Assembly: GCA_016126655.1 (NCBI GenBank)
Contig: CP065955.1
Span: 2,302,001-2,366,000, forward strand
Reading direction: 5' to 3'
Origin: Aerococcaceae bacterium zg-1292
GTDB lineage: Bacteria; Bacillota; Bacilli; Lactobacillales; Aerococcaceae
Length of the DNA stretch: 64,000 bases
Both the position numbers and the translations under genes were made by a program. Shown piece by piece: positions 8,264-17,215 of the stretch. Positions within the stretch are counted from its first letter, which is position 1. The number at the start of each line of letters is the position of its first letter. Below the pieces are notes generated by a model, which saw nothing but the letters and a program-made list of their open reading frames with translations, was not told where the DNA came from and ran no database searches.

Positions 8264-8310
8264 ACACAATATATTGTATCACGTGTTCTATTCTAACCTA
8301 TATGTTGTGG
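8264..8310 (-). promoter_or_regulatory. Tandem NrdR boxes upstream of nrdD
   Basis: ACACAATATATTGTAT (8264-8279) is close to the NrdR consensus ACACWATATATWGTGT. A second, weaker box (8295-8310, AACCTATATGTTGTGG) starts exactly 31 bp further on, the spacing of about three helical turns typical of NrdR pairs. NrdR with (d)ATP represses reductase genes. The proximal box ends only 14 nt before the start codon, so it overlaps the probable -10 and start region. Confidence 0.78.
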
Positions 8311-8462
8311 TTTGTCCATCTTTATTAATTAAATATATCGCCCCTAAAAAATTGGCTGAGCAAAAAAATAACGTCTATCAACGGTCTTATTAGTAACAGA
8401 CGAGCTAAGCTAAATAAATTTTTTGAACTAATAATTGCAACTCAATCCGAATAATCAACCGT

Positions 8463-8498
8463 AAAAAAACAGACCAGGCACTCCACCCGCTCTGTTTA
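8463..8498 (-). terminator. Terminator of the phosphorylase operon
   Basis: The stem AAAACAGA (8466-8473) with 8491-8498 is followed on the minus strand by a run of seven U residues. It lies downstream of the phosphorylase stop at 8624. The rest of the 8311-8623 interval holds only AT-rich sequence and a copy of the dispersed intergenic repeat. Confidence 0.65.
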
Positions 8499-8587
8499 AT
8501 ATCATTACAAATTGTTCAACATGAGTCTTTTGACATCCCCACCTCAGGCAGTCAACAATATGCAAGTATCGCACAGAGATGACGACT

Positions 8588-8615
8588 GAAGTAGACGTTA
8601 TGTTAGCTCATTGAA
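8588..8615 (+). repeat. Degenerate intergenic repeat copy
   Basis: GAAGTAGACGTTATGTTAGC and the following bases match most positions of the copy at 21399-21421 (GAAGTGGACGTCATTTTAGC). It is one member of the dispersed GC-rich intergenic family in the left half of the window. Confidence 0.45.
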
Positions 8616-8623
8616 GTCAGTCA

Positions 8624-10312
8624 TTAAAATTCAGCTACAACTTCTCCACTAGCGTCTCGCGCTACAATGTGATAGCTTAGTGCAACCAAATCTGCTGTTA
8701 AGACTGCTGTATATCCATCGTATGCCCAAGTCAAGGTAATCATATTACCATCATGTTCAACTGATACATTCGCCTCACTATCAAACGCTGGATTCGTTTG
8801 ACGGAATTGCAATAAACGCAATTGCTCCTGAATTGTTGGATTATCCAACATTGCTAGTGCTTGTTCAAGCGTGATATTCGTGCGATTAATTTCTTTATGC
8901 CCACCTTCACCCGCTCGAGCAACCGCTTCATGGTCATTTTTGCCTAAAAATAAATCTAAATACCACACTTGAGGTTTACCTGGCATAAACAATTGTAAGG
9001 CTCTTGCCAATAACATTTTGCGGTCATCTTCACCTAAAGCACTATAATACGTTGCGTTGACTTGATAATACATATTCTTTTTACCATGTAAATTCTTCAC
9101 ATAGCCGCCACGTCCGACGACAACATGAATCAATTCAGCAATCCGTTCCTCCGATAACATACCTTTCAAATCCAACAAAGGAATGCCATCATGGCAGCCC
9201 AACATATTGACAACTTTCATGTCTTTATCGATAATATCTTGCGCCCATGCAGCCAAATGTTCGCTTTCGCCACTTTCTAACGCATCGATTAATAATCCTG
9301 GCAAGAAGAAATCATACGTCAAATAACCTTTATCCGCAATGATTTCATGGGATTTTTCTGCATAACTCGTATGAATTTCAGGTAAAACACTTAATCCATG
9401 TGCCGCTGCCATTTGTTTAATCTTATCAAGCAACTCCCATGTCTCAGGTTCATTCATAAAATTTTTCTCGCCCGGTGCTTTTGGTGCATATGCAAAGGCA
9501 TCTAAACGTACAATTTTCGCACCATAACCAGCTAATTTAGCTAATGTATCTTCATAAAATTCCCATACTAATGGCGATTTCAAATTCAAATCCATTTGCC
9601 CCATATATCTCCGATTGGTTTCCAAATACGAGACAATCTGCTCTTTATGCGCTTCAAATCCTGTAAAATCAATGTCACTCGGCGCCACACCTGCATCTAA
9701 TGCTTGATTGACTCGTGAGGAGATAACATCAGCTGCCCAATATTTCAAATCCGTCCAACGAATCATATCACTCGGAATTAATCGCGGATATTGTACTTCA
9801 TTATAAAATGTATTCCAATACGGTTGGTCACTGCCATCCGGAAAACGTACCATTAAAATCGGCAAGCCAGGTTTGCGGAAAAACATTTTGTCTAAACAAG
9901 TCGCATCTGGCTGAATAAAACCTTGAGATGTCATTTCACCATAGCCTTGCCAAAAATCATTCCAATTAATAAAGAAATCTTTATACACAGATTCGTGCCC
10001 TTTTTCAATCATATCTTGAAATTGTGGTGATAAAACCGATAAATGATTGAGCACAAAATCGAGTTTCAAATCTAACCCTAACGCTTTTAGCTGCTCTAAG
10101 TCTGCCTGAGTCGCCGTTAAATCATTCAATCCATAATCCAATACCGAAAAACCACGGTCTAAGTCACTGTTAAAGACACTCGGTAAAATATAAAAAGATG
10201 AAAAAGTATTCGCTAACTGCGGTTGTTGCAGTATCTGAATGAGCCCTTTTAAATCACCTCCGACACTATCTGGATAGGCATTTAACATCGGGCCAAAATT
10301 TAAAGTTTTCAT
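8624..10312 (-). CDS. GH13 subfamily 18 phosphorylase (sucrose or glucosylglycerate phosphorylase type)
   Basis: These alpha-amylase-fold enzymes phosphorolyse an alpha-glucoside to glucose 1-phosphate and a free acceptor. The 562-residue protein has the four GH13 regions: KLDFVLNHLS (region I), KIVRLDAFAYA with the nucleophile Asp (II), VLPEIHTSYAE with the acid/base Glu (III) and NMLGCHDGIPLLD (IV). It is longer than classical sucrose phosphorylases (about 490-505 residues) and nearer the glucosylglycerate phosphorylase branch (YcjM-like), so the acceptor may be glycerate and not fructose. It overlaps the stop of the upstream kinase gene by one base (TAATG), so the two proteins should act together. 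No signal peptide, so it is cytoplasmic. Confidence 0.85.
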   Translation of the reverse strand: MKTLNFGPMLNAYPDSVGGDLKGLIQILQQPQLANTFSSFYILPSVFNSDLDRGFSVLDYGLNDLTATQADLEQLKALGLDLKLDFVLNHLSVLSPQFQDMIEKGHESVYKDFFINWNDFWQGYGEMTSQGFIQPDATCLDKMFFRKPGLPILMVRFPDGSDQPYWNTFYNEVQYPRLIPSDMIRWTDLKYWAADVISSRVNQALDAGVAPSDIDFTGFEAHKEQIVSYLETNRRYMGQMDLNLKSPLVWEFYEDTLAKLAGYGAKIVRLDAFAYAPKAPGEKNFMNEPETWELLDKIKQMAAAHGLSVLPEIHTSYAEKSHEIIADKGYLTYDFFLPGLLIDALESGESEHLAAWAQDIIDKDMKVVNMLGCHDGIPLLDLKGMLSEERIAELIHVVVGRGGYVKNLHGKKNMYYQVNATYYSALGEDDRKMLLARALQLFMPGKPQVWYLDLFLGKNDHEAVARAGEGGHKEINRTNITLEQALAMLDNPTIQEQLRLLQFRQTNPAFDSEANVSVEHDGNMITLTWAYDGYTAVLTADLVALSYHIVARDASGEVVAEF

Positions 10313-11271
10313 TATTTACTACCCTCCGCTGCTGCTAATACATCTGCATACTCAATAAATTCACATTGATTAGATACGATAAGTTTTGCATTGGCTGCCT
10401 GATGAATTAACTTATCTTGTTCAATCTCAAGTACACGTGTCGTAAATGGACTATCAATTTTACCATCACGATTGCGTGCTAAACGGTTTTCTAACGTTTC
10501 AGCCGGAGTACTGTTTAAAAAGATTGGAATATCAATGCCTTCTAGTGCCTCATTACTACCATGCGTCCATTCGATAATCAATACATTAATATGGCTAAAA
10601 TCCACTTTATCAAAGTATAACGACGTCTCGGTTCGCCCCATACGTTTTAACCAAATGGATGGCTCTCCTGCTTTAAATTGTGCAATAACCTGCGATAATT
10701 GCGCAAAATTAATTTCATTTTCCGTACCTAAGTAATTAACTAAGCCTTGGATACCTCCTTTAATGTAAGATGCCATCCACGGATAATCTTCCACCATCGT
10801 CCAGTCCGCTTCCGTATCATTATTTTGAAATTGCAATAACTGCTGCGCATGCTCTGCATTATAAACATCATCGGCTAACATTTGCAAAATACCTTGTTCA
10901 CGGAAAATTTTTAAACGCTCCGCATCATTGTATACCGGAATACGTTTGGGATAATTATCGCCGGATAAGGTATAGCTACCAATACCCATTTGCTCTAAGA
11001 AATATGTAAACAAAGCAGCGACACCTGTTTTTCCAACACCTGAACCACCGCTGACTGAAATGACTATTTTATCCGAATCTGTCGCGGTCAAATGGTCTAA
11101 CATCAGTTGCATCAAGCGCGGGAAAATGAGTGCCGCTTTTTTAATATGCGCTGGAACAATTTGAATACGGTCCCCTGGCATGTCCCCTTGTTTCATCTCA
11201 GAATCTATTTCAGGCAATGTCCATTGCGTTAATTGTTGTTGTAATTTGTCCATCAATTGTTGTTTCTCCAT
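10312..11271 (-). CDS. P-loop kinase of the uridine-kinase-like type, partner of the phosphorylase
   Basis: The 319-residue protein has a Walker A loop GGSGVGKT near residue 77, preceded by the strand KIVISVS, and a Walker B-like strand VLIIEWTHG. This places it with uridine kinase/phosphoribulokinase-type P-loop kinases. The ATG at 11271 follows AGGAGAATACAG; a longer frame to 11286 has no site. The substrate is not evident. Because it is translationally coupled to a GH13_18 phosphorylase, I infer that it phosphorylates the sugar or acceptor released, or the glucoside itself, but a nucleoside-type substrate cannot be excluded. Confidence 0.7.
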   Translation of the reverse strand: MEKQQLMDKLQQQLTQWTLPEIDSEMKQGDMPGDRIQIVPAHIKKAALIFPRLMQLMLDHLTATDSDKIVISVSGGSGVGKTGVAALFTYFLEQMGIGSYTLSGDNYPKRIPVYNDAERLKIFREQGILQMLADDVYNAEHAQQLLQFQNNDTEADWTMVEDYPWMASYIKGGIQGLVNYLGTENEINFAQLSQVIAQFKAGEPSIWLKRMGRTETSLYFDKVDFSHINVLIIEWTHGSNEALEGIDIPIFLNSTPAETLENRLARNRDGKIDSPFTTRVLEIEQDKLIHQAANAKLIVSNQCEFIEYADVLAAAEGSK

Positions 11272-11363
11272 CTGTATTCTCCTCATGTTTGCTAGTGTTT
11301 GTACGGGTTAACAGCACTCATCTTCGCTCACTTACATGCTATTGGTGTTAATTATACACGAGA

Positions 11364-11380
11364 ATGGATACCGTTTCCAT
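11364..11380 (-). promoter_or_regulatory. LacI/CcpA-type operator candidate upstream of the kinase-phosphorylase operon
   Basis: ATGGATACCGTTTCCAT is a 17-bp palindrome with one mismatch. It lies about 93 nt upstream of the kinase start and resembles LacI-family operators, including catabolite responsive elements, although it misses part of the cre consensus. No regulator gene is adjacent. The rest of the 11272-11566 interval shows only degenerate repeat-like sequence. Confidence 0.45.
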
Positions 11381-11566
11381 TATTTTTAAGTGCCCGGAGT
11401 TTGGTTTTATCCTGAATCCCTAACGCAAATGTCACAATAGCTACTCAGGCACTTCAAGCGCTGCGATAAGTAACTGTTGCGACCACAACCAATTATCTAT
11501 AATTGCTGAAAATACGTTGAGCCAGTCCATTACAAGGCTAACACGCATAGGTGCTAGCTCGACACA

Positions 11567-12307
11567 TTAAGGTAATTGCACACAAAATGCGTTCAGTTGA
11601 TAATTCACTCCTTCTTGACGTGCAGAATGCAGCCGTTCACTCGTATACGTCGATTCAGTTGAGTATTCAATCTGCCTATCTTTTAAACCAGCCATTTTTA
11701 ATAAAGCAACATTCACTTGAATCATATCTAAATGGTATTTCTCACCTTTGGCGCAGAAATATTGCTCACGTTGGCCAATTGGTTCAAAGGCTTCGTAAAC
11801 TTCGGGGCCCACTTCATAATGCGCCGCATCAATTGATGGCCCTACATAAACAATCACGTCACGGATATCGGTATGAAAATGTTGTTCCATCAGTCTCAAC
11901 GCTTCGACACTAATTCGCTGCACTGTACTACGCCAACCTGAATGAACAGCAGCTAATACATGGTGAACAGGGTCATATAATACAACTGGTGTACAATCCG
12001 CATGACGAATAAATAACGCGACACCCGGTTCATTCGTTATGAATCCATCACACGCCTCACTCAATGGATACCCTGCAAATGTCGTCGTACTAGAATTGGT
12101 TTGACTCGACACAATCGCAATGCGATTGCCATGTACTTGATTGGCGTGATGCAATTGAGTTGGTTGAATGTCCATTTCTTTTAACAATCGTTTAACTGCT
12201 TGTCGATAAGTGGACTCCCCTTGCCCTAATTTGAAATTATACGACATCCCCCCAATAGCGTGAGGAATGTGGTATTTAGTTAATTGTTCGGATGGTTGAT
12301 GAATCAT
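11567..12307 (-). CDS. pgeF: Peptidoglycan editing factor PgeF (YlmD/laccase-domain family)
   Basis: The 246-residue protein carries the family hallmark HADCTPVVLYDP followed by LAAVHSGWRSTVQRI (about residues 103-135), with the conserved Cys and His that bind metal, and VYVGPSIDAAHYEV. The family was called polyphenol oxidase or purine nucleoside phosphorylase and is now linked to removal of wrongly incorporated amino acids from peptidoglycan precursors. An AAGGAAGGATAAA site precedes the ATG. It lies alone on the minus strand. Family certain, exact role less so. Confidence 0.9.
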   Translation of the reverse strand: MIHQPSEQLTKYHIPHAIGGMSYNFKLGQGESTYRQAVKRLLKEMDIQPTQLHHANQVHGNRIAIVSSQTNSSTTTFAGYPLSEACDGFITNEPGVALFIRHADCTPVVLYDPVHHVLAAVHSGWRSTVQRISVEALRLMEQHFHTDIRDVIVYVGPSIDAAHYEVGPEVYEAFEPIGQREQYFCAKGEKYHLDMIQVNVALLKMAGLKDRQIEYSTESTYTSERLHSARQEGVNYQLNAFCVQLP

Positions 12308-13001
12308 TTTATCCTTCCTTTCATATCGTTACTGCCAACTTATTTGGGTGATGCTTTAATATCCATTTCCTTACAATTATAGCACAGGCTTCTACTGTTT
12401 AATCACAAGACTTTTTACACAATATTTAAATTCCTCAATAAAATGCACATATACCCGCTTTTTGTAAGTGAGTTTTATGAGACTTGTACAGAAAAAATAG
12501 CGCCTAAAGGCTTTTATAGCAAATATAAAAATAAAAAATGTTCTTATGAAAAAAACCAATAAGAACATCAACATTTATGAGCTGAATAAATATAGTATCA
12601 AACAGGGTGACACCTTTATTTTTTATATTAAAATTCCCCTGAAATATCCTGATGACCTCTATCCAAAAGAAAAATACATTCATTATTTTCGCAGAACTAA
12701 CTAATACGAATATCCATATTAACAGAAGACCCCCATATACCATTAGTACCCTGTATTTTTTTAGTCCTTAAAGATAGATGAGCCGGATTTTAGCGCTTAC
12801 TCGGTTTGATTTAACATTCACTTCACCCTCCTTCTGTAAACTGCATGTACTCCAGAGGCATCTCCAGTGATTCAATCCAAGAAACCTTACTCACCGTGAT
12901 TTTTTAAGCTAAAACCAAGAAAATAACCTCTACCCATGTTAAACTATTAATTGAATAAACGAATGACTTACCAGCATCATGACAGAAAGGAACTTTAGAC
13001 C
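12308..13001. other. 694-bp interval without a confident gene
   Basis: A minus-strand frame at 12504-12743 would give a 79-residue hydrophobic peptide, but it has no ribosome binding site and no family I know. A hairpin with a perfect 10-bp stem (ATGTTCTTAT, 12538-12547 with 12559-12568) is followed by a U-rich stretch on the minus strand and looks like a terminator. It may be the leftover of a lost gene. A reversed copy of the CACTGGAG repeat core lies near 12853-12865. Confidence 0.45.
12538..12568 (-). terminator. Terminator-like hairpin with no clear gene upstream
   Basis: A perfect 10-bp stem with an 11-nt loop is followed on the minus strand by a long U-rich stretch. It probably ended a gene that is now degraded. 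Confidence 0.5.
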
Positions 13002-13616
13002 ATGCACCGCAATATCCAGCAAATTATTCAACACTACCAACCAAAACCAATGGGCGTCTCCAAAGCATATGCTGTTTTAATTCCACTGATTTGGGAGGAT
13101 AATCAGTATAAAGTACTCTATGAAGTACGCGCACAACATATTTCGCAACCAGGCGAGGTAGCGTTTCCAGGTGGACGAATTGAAGACGGAGAATCGAGCC
13201 AAGAAGCAGCCATTCGTGAGACGTGCGAAGAACTCAATCTGCTACCAGAAAACATTCAGATACTTGGCGAAATTGACTATATCGCCTCCAACAACCGCAT
13301 CATCTATAGTTATGTCGCACAACTGACAATCAACAATTGGCGTGACCTTTCACCCAACGAAGAAGTCGAACGCTTATTTGCCATACCCTTAGATACATTA
13401 ATTGCTTATCCCCCTACTTATCACCGCCTAAATGTTCAAGTTAAACCCGATACACAGTTCCCATTCGACCGCATTCCAAACCAAATAAATTACAACTTTT
13501 CTAGTTTAACACGCCAAATCCCATTTTATGATTTAGATGAAGAAAATTTATGGGGCTTTACGGCGCAACTCACTCACCGTTTTACTGAGATAATCAAAGA
13601 AAATAAGCAGAGCTAA
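13002..13616 (+). CDS. Nudix hydrolase, CoA pyrophosphatase type
   Basis: The 204-residue protein has a complete Nudix box GGRIEDGESSQEAAIRETCE followed by EL (about residues 56-77). Upstream is the CoA-pyrophosphatase signature region VLYEVRAQHISQPGEVAFPGG. Members hydrolyse CoA or its oxidised forms to 4'-phosphopantetheine and 3',5'-ADP using Mg2+ or Mn2+. A GAAAGGAA site precedes the ATG at 13002. It stands alone between the gap at 12.3-13.0 kb and a hairpin terminator. Cytoplasmic; no signal peptide. Confidence 0.88.
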   Translation: MHRNIQQIIQHYQPKPMGVSKAYAVLIPLIWEDNQYKVLYEVRAQHISQPGEVAFPGGRIEDGESSQEAAIRETCEELNLLPENIQILGEIDYIASNNRIIYSYVAQLTINNWRDLSPNEEVERLFAIPLDTLIAYPPTYHRLNVQVKPDTQFPFDRIPNQINYNFSSLTRQIPFYDLDEENLWGFTAQLTHRFTEIIKENKQS

Positions 13617-13686
13617 ACAGGGACCAGGTTACACGTCCACGGTCACTAGACTGAAACTAAAAATCTAAAAATACGCATCAGCACAA

Positions 13687-13726
13687 ATACATCGAGAGGG
13701 ACTGTTGTGCGTTCCTCTCGATGTAT
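13687..13726 (+). terminator. Hairpin terminator after the Nudix gene
   Basis: A perfect 13-bp stem ATACATCGAGAGG (13687-13699) with 13714-13726 encloses a 14-nt loop. The T run is weak, so it may also protect RNA ends of the convergent mupG transcript. Confidence 0.6.
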
Positions 13727-13804
13727 ATAAAAGGGGGTCTCAGGCACCAACCATTGACTTTTACGTACTACCAGACTCCATTGCCAGCGGTTGATTTCAA
13801 GCCT

Positions 13805-14869
13805 CTACGTATCAGCATTAACTTTTTCAACAAACTGAACCATCAAGCCACGAATATCCAGCTCAAAGATTGTTAAATACGCATCATCAATTTGTCCAAT
13901 CACATTCACCCGGTCATCTGCTGGTAAATCTTTACCTACTAACTGTATTTCGCCGGCATAACGACCATAATACTTATTGTCCATAGTCATCATCCCCGTC
14001 AGACGCTGAAGACAATTTCCTGGTTCTACCAACGCTTCCTGCAGATGACGGCGCGCTTGGCTAATTCGAAGCAATTTACGTGGGGAGTCCAAACGAATAT
14101 TAAATCTTTCATCATAGAGCACATCATAGGTAGACGTAAACGTTACAGGCAACTCAATTACCTCTTGTCGCTGCCAGCCATCAATCGCATTCCACTGACT
14201 TTGTGATAGCTTCACATCTCCTACAAACACCTCATCAATGCCACATTGCATTAATTTAACATACGCAAGTACCGGCGGCCAATCACGTGTCATCTCAATA
14301 GTCGGCAATCCACGATACAACGGTCCTCTTAAATCTTCATCCCCGGCAATAAATGCCATTGTCCGAATACCAATACTTCTAAATCGCTCGGCAATCATTT
14401 GAACATCGTGACTATCCATTCCAGTCTCAATACGTGGATAGTAATTGAACTGTGCATACAACTGATACGGCGCTTGCCGCGTAATGTTTGCCCACTCGTT
14501 CAAATGTGCAACTTGTATCGAGGCATTGATGGTTACATCGACGGTGTTTAAAAATTGTACGACTTCCTGCGCTGAGAACCCATCGTCCAAACGAACATTA
14601 TCAATCGGGTATGTATCAATTAATGCTTGAACAGATTCAACCGCCAAATCTTTTAATACCCGCGGGCTAATATCAGCAATAATATAAGCCCCACGTTCTT
14701 TCAGCCATTGTAACATTACCAGTACAGTTTGTGGCTTTAATTGTGATTGTTCTTCCGGTATTTGCAGCGATGTAAACACATTTTGTCCTGGCGATAAGAC
14801 CGTTTCCAGCCATTCTTTTTGCTGGTCAAAATGGTTTAAATAAACGGAAATTCCTAATGCATTACGCAT
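13805..14869 (-). CDS. mupG: 6-phospho-N-acetylmuramidase MupG (DUF871)
   Basis: MupG is a cytoplasmic TIM-barrel hydrolase that splits MurNAc-6-phosphate-GlcNAc, the product of PTS uptake of the cell-wall disaccharide, into MurNAc-6-phosphate and GlcNAc. The 354-residue protein matches DUF871 in length and shows its typical features: ISVYLNHF near the N terminus, NVRLDDGF in the barrel and a C-terminal cyclophilin-like part. It overlaps murP by 8 nt and follows murQ-murP in one operon, which strongly supports the role. The call is by family and context. Confidence 0.9.
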   Translation of the reverse strand: MRNALGISVYLNHFDQQKEWLETVLSPGQNVFTSLQIPEEQSQLKPQTVLVMLQWLKERGAYIIADISPRVLKDLAVESVQALIDTYPIDNVRLDDGFSAQEVVQFLNTVDVTINASIQVAHLNEWANITRQAPYQLYAQFNYYPRIETGMDSHDVQMIAERFRSIGIRTMAFIAGDEDLRGPLYRGLPTIEMTRDWPPVLAYVKLMQCGIDEVFVGDVKLSQSQWNAIDGWQRQEVIELPVTFTSTYDVLYDERFNIRLDSPRKLLRISQARRHLQEALVEPGNCLQRLTGMMTMDNKYYGRYAGEIQLVGKDLPADDRVNVIGQIDDAYLTIFELDIRGLMVQFVEKVNADT

Positions 14870-16298
14870 TGTCCAAATCCTCTGGCTTCATCATAATACT
14901 TGTCACGATAAACCCACCAATATAAGCAATAATAAGCCCGATGAGATAGTGAACAATTTTAGATGGAATCATCAATGGTGTGGCTACTAATCCTGATGGT
15001 CCCCATGCGGTTGCTTGTACATTCATCAACATCGCATACGCACCACCAAACCCAGCACCGATACCAGCGGTAATAAACGGTTTACCTAGTGGTAAGGTTA
15101 CACCATAAATAAGTGGCTCTCCAATACCCAAAAAGCCAGCTGGTAAGGCACCAGCGATTACTTTTTGTAATGATAAATGATGTTGTTTTTTCGCCATTAA
15201 ATAAATTGCAATCGCTGCACCTACTTGACCAGCACCAGCCATTGCTAATACTGGGAATAAAGTCACCCCACCCATGGTTTCTAATTGAATCGCATAGATT
15301 GGTATTAAACCGTGATGCAAGCCTAATAATACCATCGGTAAGAAGACTGCGGATAAAATATAGCCGGATAATACACTAATCACTGGATTGCTAGAAGCGA
15401 TGAATAAATTTAAAAAGGCGACTAGCCAATCAGAAACAAATCCAGATACTGGCATCACTAAGAAGACCATCACTAAAGCCGTTCCAAGTAAGCTTAATAC
15501 CGGTGTAAAAATCAAATCCAATACGTCTGGCATCACCCGACGAATTGCTTTTTCAAAGCGAGATAAGATATATACACCTAAAATAACACCAATAATCCCA
15601 CCTTTTCCGGTCGTCAGAATTGAATTTAACGGGGTCTCTTCATTATACAAACCTAACAATGTAGAAATCTCAACGATTTGCGCTGCAATCGACATCGCGC
15701 CGACCATCCCACCTAAAGCTTCCGTCGCTTTAAATTGTTTAGCCGCATTGATACCCGTGTAGATAGCAAAATAGCCTAAAAAACTTGTCCCGATTAACGC
15801 GAAAATAATACGCATACCTTCCCAGAAGTTCCCATTTAGCGTGCCTTGTTTAATCAATTGCCCTAATAAACTACCAAATCCTTGGAAAATACCGGCAGCA
15901 ATAATCGCTGGAATCAGCGGAATAAAGATATTGGCAATCAATTGTAATGCCTGTTGCAACTTACTTTTTGGCTGATTAAATTTAACGGCTGCCTTATTCA
16001 ACTGCCAATCTTCTGCGGAATGGTCTTCATCAACTGGTATTCCTTGTGCAAAATCATAGCGGGCAATCAATTCATCTGCTACTTTTTTCGCTTTACCAGG
16101 GCCAACCACAATTTGTACAGTCTCCGCATTAACCACACCGAGTACTTCCGGCACTGATTTTAATGCTTCTAAATCTACTTTGGTCACGTCTTTAGGCGTA
16201 ATGCGCACACGTGTCATACAATTGGTCACCGAATGAATATTTTCTGCGCCACCAAAATTCGTTACAATGCCTGTAACTAACGCTTCATAATTTGACAT
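14862..16298 (-). CDS. murP: PTS MurNAc (or MurNAc-GlcNAc) transporter, EIIBC
   Basis: The 478-residue protein has an N-terminal glucose-family EIIB domain with the phosphorylation site Cys27 in TNCMTRVRITP, a linker, then an EIIC domain with about ten membrane segments and the IGEPLIYGVTLPLGKPF loop. It has no EIIA domain, so phosphate must come from an EIIA-Glc-type protein elsewhere. The ATG at 16298 follows GGAGGAGAAAGAG; a TTG at 16313 would lie within that site. It is between murQ and mupG. Presence of MupG suggests that the imported sugar is the MurNAc-GlcNAc disaccharide. Confidence 0.92.
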   Translation of the reverse strand: MSNYEALVTGIVTNFGGAENIHSVTNCMTRVRITPKDVTKVDLEALKSVPEVLGVVNAETVQIVVGPGKAKKVADELIARYDFAQGIPVDEDHSAEDWQLNKAAVKFNQPKSKLQQALQLIANIFIPLIPAIIAAGIFQGFGSLLGQLIKQGTLNGNFWEGMRIIFALIGTSFLGYFAIYTGINAAKQFKATEALGGMVGAMSIAAQIVEISTLLGLYNEETPLNSILTTGKGGIIGVILGVYILSRFEKAIRRVMPDVLDLIFTPVLSLLGTALVMVFLVMPVSGFVSDWLVAFLNLFIASSNPVISVLSGYILSAVFLPMVLLGLHHGLIPIYAIQLETMGGVTLFPVLAMAGAGQVGAAIAIYLMAKKQHHLSLQKVIAGALPAGFLGIGEPLIYGVTLPLGKPFITAGIGAGFGGAYAMLMNVQATAWGPSGLVATPLMIPSKIVHYLIGLIIAYIGGFIVTSIMMKPEDLDNA

Positions 16299-16315
16299 CT
16301 CTTTCTCCTCCAATC

Positions 16316-17215
16316 TTACGATTCACTGATTACTTGGCGAATATAGCCGTTCGCTTGTGTTAATTGCTCCGTTGCTTCTTCATATGATAATCCCATTAAC
16401 AACATGATTATCGCTGTTTTTACCTCACCATGGCTTACCTCTAATGCCTGTTGCACTTGTTCATCAGATGCACCCGTAGCTTCTTGGACGATATTTTCAC
16501 ACCGTTTTTTCAACTTATCATTGGTCGCAATCACATCGACCATTAAGTTTTGGTACACCTTACCTTGCTTAATCATCGCTGCTGTCGAAATCATATTGAG
16601 CACTAATTTTTGAGCAGTACCCGCTTTTAAGCGCGTCGACCCAGTTAAGACTTCTGGTCCTGGAATCACTTCTATACGAATATCGGCAACCTCACCGATT
16701 TTACTTTGAGCATTACACGCTAGAGCAACAGTGGCGGCACCTATTTGTTTGGCATACGTTAAACCACCGATTACATAGGGTGTACGTCCACTAGCCGCAA
16801 TCCCAATAACAACATCTTTATCCGAAAGCGCCAACGATTTCAAATCTGCTTGTGCGAGTAAATAGTTATCTTCGGCACCTTCAACCGCTCGCATCATCGC
16901 TTCTTCACCACCGGCAATCAATCCTTGCACTAATTCTGGGTCTGTTCCAAATGTCGGCACACACTCAACCGCATCCAAAATACCTAAACGTCCACTTGTC
17001 CCAGCGCCCATATATATAAGACGCCCACCTTCTTTAAAAGCAGCATCAACAGCATTAACTGCCAATTCAATGTCAGGGATAACCATTTCAATAGCCACTG
17101 GCACTTTGCGGTCTTCTTGATTCATTGTTATCAATATCTCACGAACCGATAATTGATCTAAATTCATCGTTGCCGCATTGCGTGTTTCAGTACTCATCTC
17201 CCTTAAATTTTCCAC
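16316..17215 (-). CDS. murQ: N-acetylmuramic acid 6-phosphate etherase
   Basis: MurQ removes the lactyl ether of MurNAc-6-phosphate to give GlcNAc-6-phosphate and D-lactate. The 299-residue protein has the SIS-fold phosphosugar site YMGAGTSGRLGILDA (about 54-68), IAASGRTPYVIGGL and the signature GPEVLTGSTRLKAGTAQKLVLN. A GTG start at 17215 is chosen: AGGAGG lies 9 nt upstream and the length then matches the family (297-303). It is the first gene of the murQ-murP-mupG operon; murR lies 695 nt upstream behind a terminator. Confidence 0.95.
   Translation of the reverse strand: MENLREMSTETRNAATMNLDQLSVREILITMNQEDRKVPVAIEMVIPDIELAVNAVDAAFKEGGRLIYMGAGTSGRLGILDAVECVPTFGTDPELVQGLIAGGEEAMMRAVEGAEDNYLLAQADLKSLALSDKDVVIGIAASGRTPYVIGGLTYAKQIGAATVALACNAQSKIGEVADIRIEVIPGPEVLTGSTRLKAGTAQKLVLNMISTAAMIKQGKVYQNLMVDVIATNDKLKKRCENIVQEATGASDEQVQQALEVSHGEVKTAIIMLLMGLSYEEATEQLTQANGYIRQVISES

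Noticed and set aside
11551-11913. Plus-strand 120-codon frame
   Set aside because: It is antisense to the clear pgeF gene and has no independent support.
12504-12743. Possible 79-residue hydrophobic membrane protein on the minus strand
   Set aside because: There is no ribosome binding site before the ATG, no recognised family, and a terminator-like hairpin lies inside its 3' end. Kept only as a possible remnant.
15388-15762. Plus-strand 124-codon frame within murP
   Set aside because: It is a shadow of the membrane-domain coding sequence, caused by hydrophobic codon bias.
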